This document shows, in pieces, positions 1 to 7,236 of a DNA stretch of 42,857 nt. Every line of letters starts with the position of its first letter. Position 1 is the stretch's first letter. Under the pieces are notes generated by a model that was given only the letters and a program-made list of their open reading frames with translations, did no database searches and was not told the DNA's origin. The DNA is from Syntrophobacteraceae bacterium (GTDB lineage Bacteria; Desulfobacterota; Syntrophobacteria; Syntrophobacterales; Syntrophobacteraceae): positions 1 through 42,857 of the forward strand of contig JABUEY010000016.1 in the NCBI GenBank assembly GCA_013314815.1, written 5' to 3'. Position numbers and translations under genes: made by a program.

Positions 1-2285
1 ATCCCTTCCTCGATGGTCGATACCGGCCAGATGTGGAATTTGCCATCCTGTACCGCATCGAGGACTTCCTGGTCGAGCATCAGGTTGCGCATGTTCTTGG
101 TGGGAATGATGACCCCCTGGCTCCCGGTGAGTCCCTTGTATTTGCAGATATCGAAGAATCCCTTCACCTTGTGGTTCACTCCCCCGATGGGCTGGATTTC
201 GCCCTTCTGGCTGACGGAACCGGTCACCGCGATTCCCTGGTGGATGGGCACATCGGCGATGGCGCTGAGCAGGGCGTAGAGTTCGGTGCTCGATGCGCTG
301 TCGCCGTCCACCATGCCGTAGCTTTGTTCGAAGCAGAGGGTGGCGGTGAGGGAGATGGGCTTGTTGTGGGCAAAGCGCTCCTTGAGGATACTCGACAGAA
401 TCATGAGTCCCTTGGTGTGCGTGTTGCCGCTCATCTTCGATTCCCTGTCGATGGAGATCGTGCCCTCGCGTCCGACGGATACGGTGGCGGTTATCCTGTT
501 GGGTTTTCCGAACAGGTGGTCCCCCGTCATGAGCACGGAAAGCCCGTTTACCTGGCCGACCTTGTCTCCTTCCGTCTCCACCCAGAAGATGTCCTTTTGC
601 ATCATCTCCTTGATGCGTTCCTCGATGAGGTTGGATCGGTAGATGCGCTTTCGGATGGCTTCTTCCACATGTTTCTGCTGTATGGTTTCCGATGCATCCA
701 GGCCGGCGAAATAATCAGCTTCCTTCAGCAGGTCGCCGATAGTGCCGAATTCCAGGGTCAGTTTATCCCGGTCTTCAGTGATTTCTATGCTGTGCTCGAG
801 GATCCTGGCTGCGCCGGTGCGGTCCAGGTGGCGCAGTTTGTTGTCCCTGCAATAGCGGCTCATCATCCCTGCACATTCGATGATCTTGTCGTCTTTCCTG
901 TCCATCTGGTTGTCGAGGTGGGCCTTCACCTTGAACAGCTTCTGGAAGCGATCGTCGTAGGTGTAGAGAAGCTGGTAGATGTACGGGTCGCCCGTGAGCA
1001 CGATCTTGACGTTGAGAGGGATCGGTTCGGGCCGGATGGTCCTCGTGCTGAAAAGGCCGTAGAGTTCACCGAGGTCTTCGATCCTGATTTCCTGGTCTCT
1101 CAAGGCTCTCTTCAGTGCTTCGTACGAAACGTACCATTTGAGAAGGTCCAGGGCCTTCATGACCAGGTATCCGCCGTTGGCCTTATGGAGGGCTCCCGCC
1201 TTGATCATGGTGTGGTCCGTGAACAGAGCCCCGAACCATGCCTGTCTTTCGATGGAGCCGAAGATGTTCGGGTAGGCCGGGTTGGATTCGATCACCACGG
1301 GGGCGCCCTGGGTTTCCGAGTTGTCGATGAGCACGTTGACGTCGTACTTTCGGAAGGCCGTTTCGCGAGCGATGGCCGGAAAAGGGGTCCCGGGCTGGCC
1401 GGGCTGCTGCTGGGCGGCTTCAGGCTTCTTCTTGAAGTCCTCGATGTTCTCGAGGATGTCCTCCTGGACCATCTTCAGGTGGTCGAGCACCTGTTCATCG
1501 TCTTTGTACTTTTCCTCGTAATTATCCATCAGCTGTCCGACAACGAACAGGGCGATCTCATTATCGAGCTTCGTGTGCTTTTCCTTGAACTCGGCCTCGG
1601 CCTCGCGGATCTTCTTGATGGTATCCTTCATCTTCTCGTGGAGTTCGTCGCTTTTTGCACGCAGTTCGAGCCGCTCCTCTTCGGAAAGGTGGCGCAGATC
1701 TTCCTGCGTCATCGGTTCCCCTTCCTTGTTGGCCGGAATGATCACCATGCCGACCTGGGAAAACTGGAGGATAAACCCCTGCTCCTTTGCCTGCTGAGAC
1801 AGCTCGTCGATGTATTCCCGCCTCTGCTTCTCGAACGCCTGGTGAACTTCCCCTTCCTTCGCCCGGTAATCGTCGCTGTCGAACACTTCAGGGATTTTGG
1901 CCTGGAGCGTCTCGATGAATTCATTCATGTCTTTTTTCAGCTGCCTGCCGCGGCCGGGCGACACCTTGAGGCACCTGGGCTTGTCCTGCTCCTTGAAGTT
2001 GTAGACGTAGCACCAGTCCGGCGGCGTGGGTTCTTTCCTGGCCTGTTCCTCGATAAAGGCCTTGGCAATGTAGGTCATGCCTGCCTTGGCGGGACCGGCG
2101 ATGAAGATGTTGTAACCGGTGGCTTTCATCCCCATGCCGAACTTTATGGCATCGATGGCACGTTCCTGCCCCACCACCCTCTGTTCCTGTTCCTCCAAAG
2201 AAGCGGTAGTCTCGAAGGGTAGTGTTTCCGGGTCGATGTGTGCTCGCAGCTCTCTGGCGGACAGCTCCGGAAATTGTTTTGACAT
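1..2285 (-). CDS. LonB-like (COG1067-type) ATP-dependent protease, 3' end cut by window edge
   Basis: About 761 residues are visible and the C-terminus lies beyond base 1. The start is ATG at 2285, preceded by a strong GGAGG. The order is an AAA-type N-terminal part (residues about 30-120), a charged coiled-coil insertion (about 180-310), a second AAA/lid part (about 330-560) and a C-terminal Lon peptidase domain. The peptidase dyad is clear: Ser663 in GDSASSTE and Lys706 in GGVNHKVKG, 43 residues apart as in classical Lon. The Walker A position reads GPAKAGMT, with Met70 where the conserved Lys should be, and the Walker B-like segment reads GGYLVMKALDLL without an acidic pair. Family knowledge suggests a cytosolic quality-control protease. 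The degenerate nucleotide site is what is odd here. It is the last of four minus-strand genes beginning at 4000. Confidence 0.9.
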   Translation of the reverse strand, partial: MSKQFPELSARELRAHIDPETLPFETTASLEEQEQRVVGQERAIDAIKFGMGMKATGYNIFIAGPAKAGMTYIAKAFIEEQARKEPTPPDWCYVYNFKEQDKPRCLKVSPGRGRQLKKDMNEFIETLQAKIPEVFDSDDYRAKEGEVHQAFEKQRREYIDELSQQAKEQGFILQFSQVGMVIIPANKEGEPMTQEDLRHLSEEERLELRAKSDELHEKMKDTIKKIREAEAEFKEKHTKLDNEIALFVVGQLMDNYEEKYKDDEQVLDHLKMVQEDILENIEDFKKKPEAAQQQPGQPGTPFPAIARETAFRKYDVNVLIDNSETQGAPVVIESNPAYPNIFGSIERQAWFGALFTDHTMIKAGALHKANGGYLVMKALDLLKWYVSYEALKRALRDQEIRIEDLGELYGLFSTRTIRPEPIPLNVKIVLTGDPYIYQLLYTYDDRFQKLFKVKAHLDNQMDRKDDKIIECAGMMSRYCRDNKLRHLDRTGAARILEHSIEITEDRDKLTLEFGTIGDLLKEADYFAGLDASETIQQKHVEEAIRKRIYRSNLIEERIKEMMQKDIFWVETEGDKVGQVNGLSVLMTGDHLFGKPNRITATVSVGREGTISIDRESKMSGNTHTKGLMILSSILKERFAHNKPISLTATLCFEQSYGMVDGDSASSTELYALLSAIADVPIHQGIAVTGSVSQKGEIQPIGGVNHKVKGFFDICKYKGLTGSQGVIIPTKNMRNLMLDQEVLDAVQDGKFHIWPVSTIEEG

Positions 2286-2511
2286 AAGCTTGATTCCTCC
2301 TTCTTTCCTTTAGAAGATCTCCGTATCGTTAAAATCCGCCCTACCGCCTCCAATGGAAACCTTAAAACGGCGTTCTCGAATCTCGAAACGCGGATTCAGG
2401 GTCGCGTGCCCTTCCTGCCGGAATTCAACAGGCTGTTTCTCTCGGGATCGCGGGATCCCCATGCTTCCTGTATTCAAGACTCGCACCTCACCGGGAACCC
2501 TGTGCACTGCG

Positions 2512-2748
2512 TCAGTTGGTGACTTCCAGCTTGGCCTTCTTCCTCTGGCTGGATGCAGCAGTCTGCACAACCGTGCGGATGGCATTGATCGTGTTTCCGT
2601 TCTTACCTATGATTTTGCCCAAATCATCTGTGGCTATTTTCAGTTCCAGTATCACCGTATCGTCTTCTTCACTTTCCTTCAGCACCACTTCCTCCGGATG
2701 ATCGGCAAGCGATTTCACCAGGTATTCCACAAGTTCTTTCATTCCCAC
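2512..2748 (-). CDS. khpA: KhpA, KH-domain RNA-binding protein
   Basis: This is a small one-domain KH protein of 76-78 residues, the usual size for KhpA. The RNA-binding GxxG loop is visible as GKIIGKNG followed by NTINAIR. KhpA proteins bind RNA in the cytoplasm, often with KhpB, and affect cell division and envelope genes in the species studied. Two starts are possible. GTG at 2748 lies 6 bases after a GGAGG at 2755-2759, and ATG at 2742 lies 12 bases after it. I give the GTG, but the ATG would give the family-typical MKELVEYL N-terminus. In many bacteria khpA lies in the rpsP-rimM-trmD cluster; here it sits between a Lon-like protease and a thiamine-binding protein gene. Confidence 0.93.
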   Translation of the reverse strand: MGMKELVEYLVKSLADHPEEVVLKESEEDDTVILELKIATDDLGKIIGKNGNTINAIRTVVQTAASSQRKKAKLEVTN

Positions 2749-2781
2749 GATTTTCCTCCACGTCGGACAAGCCTCGATCTG

Positions 2782-3084
2782 CTATTCCGACAACTTGTCC
2801 AGGACGGACCTGATCTTCTGATGGGGAGTCCCCACTCGGTCTCTGCGGTCGTCTATTCGGATCTGAGTCAAGACTCGATCCGCTCCCCGCTGGAAGCAAC
2901 TTTCATGCATTTCCCTCAGCACCTTCCACACCTCGTCAAGCTCCCCCGTGATGATGGTGCCCATGGCGGTCAGTTCGTACTGGAGGCTGCTCTTCCTGAG
3001 AACCTCCAGGGCGCCGGCTACATAACTACTGAGGCTCGTGCCCTGAACTCCGATGGGAACTATGCTGACCTCGACTATCGCCAT
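2782..3084 (-). CDS. MTH1187-family thiamine-binding protein
   Basis: The 100-residue protein has the compact ferredoxin-like fold signature of the MTH1187/YqgV (formerly DUF77, UPF0045) family: an N-terminal strand MAIVEVSIVPIG, a central segment YELTAMGTIITGEL and a C-terminal basic helix. Members bind thiamine or related pyrimidines and are thought to act as cytosolic binding proteins, with no catalytic role shown. The start is ATG at 3084 behind GGAAAAGGG. It lies 33 bases upstream of khpA on the same strand and is probably co-transcribed with it. No thiamine genes or TPP riboswitch are seen nearby, so its ligand here is inferred only from the family. Confidence 0.88.
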   Translation of the reverse strand: MAIVEVSIVPIGVQGTSLSSYVAGALEVLRKSSLQYELTAMGTIITGELDEVWKVLREMHESCFQRGADRVLTQIRIDDRRDRVGTPHQKIRSVLDKLSE

Positions 3085-3151
3085 GCTGTGCCCTTTTCCT
3101 GTTATGTCATTGCAGGTGTAGGGTTCTGTTCGACCGGAAAGTCTTGCTCCG

Positions 3152-4000
3152 TCAGAACGCCACGGACCCTGCCCCAGCGGGATGATCTGTCAGGTAGTTT
3201 CCTGCTGCCTTCTCCAGCCCCGCCAGGCTCTCGGCGAGGTGTTCTTCCCTGTGGGGTTCGAGAGTGAGAAGCGGCCTGATCTTGTTTTTGCCGAGGTACT
3301 CGAAGAGGCTTTCGAAATCGATGTTGCCCCGCCCCACCGGAAGGTGAGAGTCTCCTCTTCCGTCGTTGTCGTGGAGATGGATCTCCCTGAGATATCCCGA
3401 AAGGCTTTCCAGCCACGACGACAAAGGACTGCTCGAAAAACTGTGCTGATGGCCCACGTCCAGGCAGAACCCGAAGAATGGAGAACTGATCTTGTCCAAT
3501 AACGTTCTGTGCAGGTCGGGCCCGTGCTCCCATACATTCTCCAGGAGCAGAGGTATCCTCATCTTTTCGGCACGTTCCACAAGCGGTTCCCAGCTTGCAA
3601 GGGAATTGGCCAGCCAGGCTTCACGATGTCCGGAGTGATGCCGGGGATCGAAGCCGGTGTGCACCACCACCTGCAGAGGTTCGAAAACTCCCGCCGCGTC
3701 GAACAGTTGCTGGAATCTGCAACGGGAAACCTGGCGGATAAGCGGATCGATGCTGCCGGGGTTGAGGTCCCAGAAAGGCCCGTGTATGGTCGTCCTGCAT
3801 CCGGCCGCATCGAGTCGACCCGCAACGGTGCGAAGCTCGGATCTTGTCACCCGGTCCAGGCTCGCGGCGTCGAATCCTATCTCCACGTTCATGCGGCGGC
3901 TCACGATCATCTCGAAATGCCGGGGCATGTGTTGCCATGGCATGTTGACATGAAAGAACTCCAGCATCCTCAACAGTCGCTCGCTCATCCGCATCTTCAT
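3152..4000 (-). CDS. Sugar phosphate isomerase/epimerase-like TIM-barrel protein
   Basis: The 282-residue protein matches the xylose-isomerase-like TIM-barrel superfamily (AP endonuclease 2 type). Metal-ligand-type motifs are visible along the barrel: TTIHGPF, VVHTGF, LLLENVWE, CLDVGHQH, EIHLHDNDG and a late LTLEPH. The HxHDN and LDxGH elements are typical of this superfamily, which binds divalent metals in the cytosol. The substrate cannot be named: members include sugar epimerases, inosose dehydratases and endonuclease IV. It is the first gene of the minus-strand group 4000 to 1 and is separated by 67 bases from the thiamine-binding protein gene. The start ATG at 4000 is the first in-frame one, but no strong ribosome-binding site precedes it, so a slightly internal start is possible. 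Confidence 0.8.
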   Translation of the reverse strand: MKMRMSERLLRMLEFFHVNMPWQHMPRHFEMIVSRRMNVEIGFDAASLDRVTRSELRTVAGRLDAAGCRTTIHGPFWDLNPGSIDPLIRQVSRCRFQQLFDAAGVFEPLQVVVHTGFDPRHHSGHREAWLANSLASWEPLVERAEKMRIPLLLENVWEHGPDLHRTLLDKISSPFFGFCLDVGHQHSFSSSPLSSWLESLSGYLREIHLHDNDGRGDSHLPVGRGNIDFESLFEYLGKNKIRPLLTLEPHREEHLAESLAGLEKAAGNYLTDHPAGAGSVAF

Positions 4001-4404
4001 TGTTCTTGTGAATTAAACCAGGCTCTTACCGGTATATACTCACCATTATGGAGGGGCATGTCAATAAGCCGCAATGGTTTTTGACCGGGCATCCCTGACT
4101 GAGAAGCCTGTTTCGCTGCATTGGGAGCAGACTCGGCGTCGTTCATCACCTGAGAATCACAAAGTTTTGGATACCCCTTTTTCCGGGGCTTTGCAAATGC
4201 AAATACTCCGCAACCAACCTGCACCAAGCGAATCACCTCACGGTTCTTCTATGGGATAAAAAACGGCCTGCCGACATGGAATAAACCCCTTGCAGTTTCG
4301 TGCAACTGTGTTGCATGATGCTGGAACGATGGTCGCGCAATATTCGCCCTTCGTGTGTACCGGCTCCTTTTGAATGGAAAACCTGTGCGGGAAAGGGGGG
4401 AAAG
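4001..4404. other. Intergenic region between divergent genes
   Basis: These 404 bases separate the minus-strand TIM-barrel gene from plus-strand znuA. The left half should hold the minus-strand promoter: a TTGACA reads on the minus strand at 4059-4064 with TATATA at 4033-4038, but the 20-base spacing is poor, so this is weak. A short C4/G4 stem around a T-rich loop lies near 4170-4190. The right half holds the znuA promoter and operator listed separately. A 79-codon minus-strand reading frame (3997-4236) has no recognisable features and was not called. Confidence 0.6.
4290..4319 (+). promoter_or_regulatory. Candidate znuA promoter with palindromic (Zur-type) operator
   Basis: A perfect inverted repeat TGCAAC-TGT-GTTGCA occupies 4301-4315. 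It lies between a -35-like TTGCAG (4290-4295) and a -10-like CATGAT (4314-4319), 18 bases apart, so a bound repressor would cover the promoter. The znuA start is about 90 bases downstream, and a Fur-family regulator gene follows znuA. Zinc-responsive repression is inferred; the palindrome itself is seen directly. Confidence 0.5.
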
Positions 4405-5331
4405 ATGAAGCACATTGCCGCCGCGCTATCATTGGTCGGGATCTTCATGCTGGGGGTTCCAGGGCCTGTGCGCGCTGCTTCGGAACCACTGGAGGTCACG
4501 GTCAGCATACTGCCCCAGAAGTACTTCGTGGAGAAGATTGGGGGGGACAGGGTCCACGTGACGGTCATGGTGGAGCCGGGAGCCGACCCTCATGTCTACG
4601 ACCCAAGGCCGCGGCAGATGGTGAGCTTGACTCGGTCGAAGATCTATTTCTCGGTGGGGACTCCTTTCGAGAACGTCTGGCTGAAAAGATTCGAAGCCGC
4701 AAACCCGGGGATGCTCATTGTCCGGACCGATGGGGGAATCGAGAAAATTCCCATGACTGCCCACGAACATCATCACCACGGCCGTCATCACCAGGCAGGC
4801 ACCCAGGTCGGGTCCCCCGGCGGGGAAGAAGATGACCATGGTCCGGGAGACCCCCACGTGTGGCTTTCTCCTCCCCTCGTGATGCTCCAGGCCCGGCACA
4901 TCCTCGACGGGCTCCTGACCGTCGATCCCGCCAACAGGGAGATCTACGAAGCAAACTACCGGGATTTCATCATGGAAGCGGTAAAGCTGGATCAGCATCT
5001 TCTGAACGTCTTTCATGGCAGGAAGGGAAAGAAGGAGTTCATGGTTTTTCATCCTGCGTGGGGGTACTTTGCGCAGGCGTACGGCCTGAGGCAGATGGCC
5101 GTCGAGGTGGAAGGCAGGGAACCCAGGGCGGCGGATCTCAAGCGCCTGATCGAATATGCCGCAAGAGAAAAGATCAGGGCGATCTTTGTACAGCCCCAGT
5201 TTTCCGCCACCGCCGCGAAACTGATCGCGGATGCCATCGGCGCCGAGGTGATTGCCGCCGACCCGCTGGCGGAAGACTGGGCGGGAAACCTCAGGGAAGT
5301 GGGCGACAAGTTCAGTGCCGCCTTGAATTGA
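4405..5331 (+). CDS. znuA: ZnuA-like zinc ABC transporter substrate-binding protein
   Basis: This is a 308-residue periplasmic binding protein of the cluster A-I (metal) family. A signal peptide covers about residues 1-24 (MKHIAAAL to PVRA). Expected metal ligands are visible: His63 in GADPHVYDP, His151 in GDPHVWLSPP, His216 in VFHPAWGYF and Asp286 in AADPLAED. Between the first two lies a His/Asp-rich loop (HEHHHHGRHH near residues 120-129, then EEDDHGPGD), which is typical of zinc rather than manganese carriers. The start ATG at 4405 follows a G-rich ribosome-binding site and places the signal peptide at the N-terminus; an upstream in-frame ATG at 4300 would bury it. The membrane partners znuB and znuC are not in the window. 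A Fur-family gene follows 65 bases downstream. Confidence 0.9.
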   Translation: MKHIAAALSLVGIFMLGVPGPVRAASEPLEVTVSILPQKYFVEKIGGDRVHVTVMVEPGADPHVYDPRPRQMVSLTRSKIYFSVGTPFENVWLKRFEAANPGMLIVRTDGGIEKIPMTAHEHHHHGRHHQAGTQVGSPGGEEDDHGPGDPHVWLSPPLVMLQARHILDGLLTVDPANREIYEANYRDFIMEAVKLDQHLLNVFHGRKGKKEFMVFHPAWGYFAQAYGLRQMAVEVEGREPRAADLKRLIEYAAREKIRAIFVQPQFSATAAKLIADAIGAEVIAADPLAEDWAGNLREVGDKFSAALN

Positions 5332-5396
5332 CACCATTGCAGCGTTCCGCTCTCCTTCAGGGTGGAACGGATGTTCGAAGGGACGTGAGGTGCAGC

Positions 5397-5834
5397 ATGT
5401 GTTCCCGATGTGATTATCCCGGTCTGCTGGTGCTTTCGAACCTGGCTGTCACGCCGGGGCGAATGATCGTACTTCGAATCATCGGCAGCAGCGCATCTCC
5501 CCTGACTCACCAGGAGATCTGCCGGATGGCCAACCGGACGCATCCCATGAACCGGGTGACCGTTTATCGCATCCTGGATGTGCTGGTGGAAAGGGGACTC
5601 GTGGAACGCCTCAGTTCCGGAGAACGATCCTTCCGCTACGGGCTGGCGCCCAATGCGAATCATCCACGACATGCCCATTTCTACTGCCGCAGCTGCGGAG
5701 ACATGGAATGCCTGGATCCCGGCATCGTGAAACTGGATCTGCAGTCTGTCGAAAAGGTCCTGCCGGTTGTCGTCCAAAAGGTGGAAATCCGCCTGGACGG
5801 CATCTGCAGAAATTGTCTGAAAAAGCGGGAATAG
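5397..5834 (+). CDS. Fur-family transcriptional regulator, probable Zur
   Basis: The 145-residue protein has an N-terminal winged helix (SPLTHQEICRMA, then NRVTVYRILDVLVERGLVERL) and a C-terminal dimerisation/metal domain. The structural zinc cysteines are present as CRSC (97, 100) and CRNC (137, 140), with a His cluster HPRHAHFY at 89-94. An additional CSRC pair at residues 2-5 is unusual. It is probably co-transcribed with znuA, and a palindrome lies in the znuA promoter, so autoregulated zinc control is the natural inference. Sequence alone cannot separate Zur from Fur or PerR. The start at ATG 5397 is supported by GAGGTG just upstream. Confidence 0.88.
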   Translation: MCSRCDYPGLLVLSNLAVTPGRMIVLRIIGSSASPLTHQEICRMANRTHPMNRVTVYRILDVLVERGLVERLSSGERSFRYGLAPNANHPRHAHFYCRSCGDMECLDPGIVKLDLQSVEKVLPVVVQKVEIRLDGICRNCLKKRE

Positions 5835-5892
5835 TAAAGGTCCATCCGGCAAACGAATACCTCCGATGCTTTTCACGCAAAAGACCGATGGC

Positions 5893-5970
5893 ATCACAAC
5901 GTCCATCATCATCACAACGACATTGGCCATCACAACGTCATTCCCGCAATAATCACAACGTCATTCCCGC
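5893..5970 (+). repeat. Short degenerate tandem repeat (ATCACAACG units)
   Basis: Four units beginning ATCACAACG start at 5893, 5911, 5929 and 5952, with spacings of 18, 18 and 23 bases. The last two share 19 identical bases through ATTCCCGC. The final unit runs into the hairpin described next. No CRISPR-like spacing or coding role is evident; it looks like a slipped or duplicated edge of a dispersed repeat. Confidence 0.75.
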
Positions 5971-5985
5971 AAAAAAGGCGGGAAT
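5963..5985 (+). terminator. ATTCCCGC hairpin, possible terminator or dispersed repeat
   Basis: A perfect 8-bp stem, ATTCCCGC (5963-5970) with GCGGGAAT (5978-5985), closes a 7-base A-rich loop. It stands about 130 bases after the Fur-family stop. It is not followed by a T run, so intrinsic termination is uncertain. The motif resembles the CATTCCCGC...GCGGGAATCCAG dispersed palindromes found in many proteobacterial genomes. Confidence 0.5.
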
Positions 5986-6209
5986 CCAGTCCAAGAGGCG
6001 ATCGCACCGTAAAGATCTCTCGTTTCGACTCCCTGTTTCCTGCCGAATCCTTCAACCCCGCCCTGTTTGTGATGCCCTGCCCGCTGCACCGGATTGGACG
6101 AATATGCATTTCACTTTTATGCGACAACTGCCCGGATACGCGTTTTCCGGAAGAACCCAATAGAAGGCCGGTCTTGCAGCTGAAAAGGCGGTTCGGTTCC
6201 AGTTGAAGC

Positions 6210-6238
6210 TTGCATCGTTATGACTCTTGTGGCATAAT
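6210..6238 (+). promoter_or_regulatory. Candidate tupABC promoter
   Basis: TTGCAT (6210-6215) and CATAAT (6233-6238) are 17 bases apart. The -10 matches five of six consensus bases, while the -35 is weaker. It would give a leader of about 105 bases containing the stem described next. Confidence 0.4.
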
Positions 6239-6245
6239 GCATTTT

Positions 6246-6280
6246 GAAGGGCCGGATGCGGCCGGTCCTGACCGCCCTTC
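6246..6280 (+). promoter_or_regulatory. Structured leader upstream of tupA
   Basis: GAAGGGC (6246-6252) pairs perfectly with GCCCTTC (6274-6280), and alternative inner stems (GGCCG-gatg-CGGCC, or CGGTC with GACCG) fall inside or overlap it. The mutually exclusive inner pairings could form a switch. A relation to the Moco/Tuco RNA element, known upstream of molybdate and tungstate genes, is possible but not shown. Confidence 0.35.
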
Positions 6281-6351
6281 GTTCGGATGTGTGTATCGTG
6301 CGGGCTTGACAAGACTCCAATCGAATATCTATTGCCTCGAGGAGACCGCTC

Positions 6352-7203
6352 ATGATCAAGAGAATTTTTATCGCATCCCTTGTTTTCTTCTGTGGGTTCT
6401 TTTTCACCGGACTGCTCCAGGTTCAGAAAGCCGCAGCCGCGGAACCCAAGGTCAAGGACATCATCCTGGCTACAACGACCTCCACCGTGGATTCCGGGCT
6501 GCTCGACGTGTTGATCCCCAAGTTCGAGAAGGAAACGGGCTACCGCGTGAAGACCATTTCGGCGGGCACGGGACAGGCTCTTGCCATGGGTGAGAAGGGA
6601 GAGGCGGATGTCCTGCTGTGCCATGCTCCCTCCGCCGAAAAGAAGCTGGTGGATGAAGGAGCGGTTGTCAACTATCAGCTTGTTATGCACAATGATTTCG
6701 TGATCGTGGGGCCGACGGGCGATCCTGCCGGAATCAAGGGGAAAACAAGTTCCGAGGCGTTCAGGACCATTGCGGATAAAGGGGTGATCTTCATTTCGAG
6801 GGGTGATGATTCAGGGACCCACAAGAAGGAGAAGGCCGTCTGGAAGAGCATCGAGGTCAACCCTCAGGGGCAGAAGTGGTACCATGAATCCGGTCAGGGC
6901 ATGGGAGCGACTCTGCTCATGGCGTCTGAAAAGCAGGGATACACCCTGACTGACCGGGGCACGTATTTGGCTCAGAAAGCCAATGTCAAGCTCGACATTC
7001 TCTCGGAAGGGGACAAGGCGCTCCTCAACATCTATCACGTCATGCAGGTGAATCCCGAGAAGTTCGGCAAGGTGAACTCCGAGGGAGGCAAGGCCTTCGT
7101 CGAGTTCATGATCGCACTCGAGACCCAGAAGATCATCGGAGAATTCGGCAAGGATAAATTCGGATCTCCTCTCTTCTTTCCCGATGCGGGCAAGCAGATG
7201 TAG
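6352..7203 (+). CDS. tupA: TupA, tungstate ABC transporter substrate-binding protein
   Basis: The 283-residue protein begins with a signal peptide (residues 1 to about 30, ending AAAAEP). The TupA hallmark TTTST is at 41-45 and the second oxyanion-contact segment GDDSGTH is at 151-157. These motifs distinguish TupA from molybdate ModA and from the archaeal-type WtpA. It captures tungstate in the periplasm and passes it to TupB. Tungstate uptake fits an anaerobe with tungsten formate dehydrogenases or aldehyde oxidoreductases, which is an inference about lifestyle. The start ATG at 6352 follows GAGGAG. It is the first gene of a three-gene operon. Confidence 0.95.
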   Translation: MIKRIFIASLVFFCGFFFTGLLQVQKAAAAEPKVKDIILATTTSTVDSGLLDVLIPKFEKETGYRVKTISAGTGQALAMGEKGEADVLLCHAPSAEKKLVDEGAVVNYQLVMHNDFVIVGPTGDPAGIKGKTSSEAFRTIADKGVIFISRGDDSGTHKKEKAVWKSIEVNPQGQKWYHESGQGMGATLLMASEKQGYTLTDRGTYLAQKANVKLDILSEGDKALLNIYHVMQVNPEKFGKVNSEGGKAFVEFMIALETQKIIGEFGKDKFGSPLFFPDAGKQM

Positions 7204-7236
7204 TCATCAGATGGCCATGCGCAGGGAGGACATTGT

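Larger units (their letters stand above)
5835..6351. other. Intergenic region with repeats and the tupA leader
   Basis: This 517-base gap between the Fur-family gene and tupA contains a short degenerate tandem repeat (5893-5970), a hairpin that may end the znuA-fur transcript (5963-5985), about 220 bases in which I see nothing convincing (5986-6205), and then the candidate tup promoter and structured leader (6210-6351). A second weak promoter-like pair, TTGACA at 6306-6311 and TCTATT at 6328-6333, lies just before the tupA ribosome-binding site. Confidence 0.6.

Noticed and set aside
33-2222. 729-codon open frame on the plus strand
   Set aside because: It is antisense to the LonB-like protease, whose peptidase motifs and ribosome-binding site are clear on the minus strand.
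2353-3267. 304-codon plus-strand frame over khpA and the thiamine-binding gene
   Set aside because: The minus-strand genes have recognisable families and ribosome-binding sites, and the plus-strand frame has none.
3997-4236. 79-codon minus-strand frame upstream of the TIM-barrel gene
   Set aside because: No family resemblance, no good ribosome-binding site, and it lies across the expected promoter of the next gene.
5893-5970. Possible CRISPR array
   Set aside because: Units are only 9-19 bases with almost no spacers, the period is irregular, and there are no cas genes.
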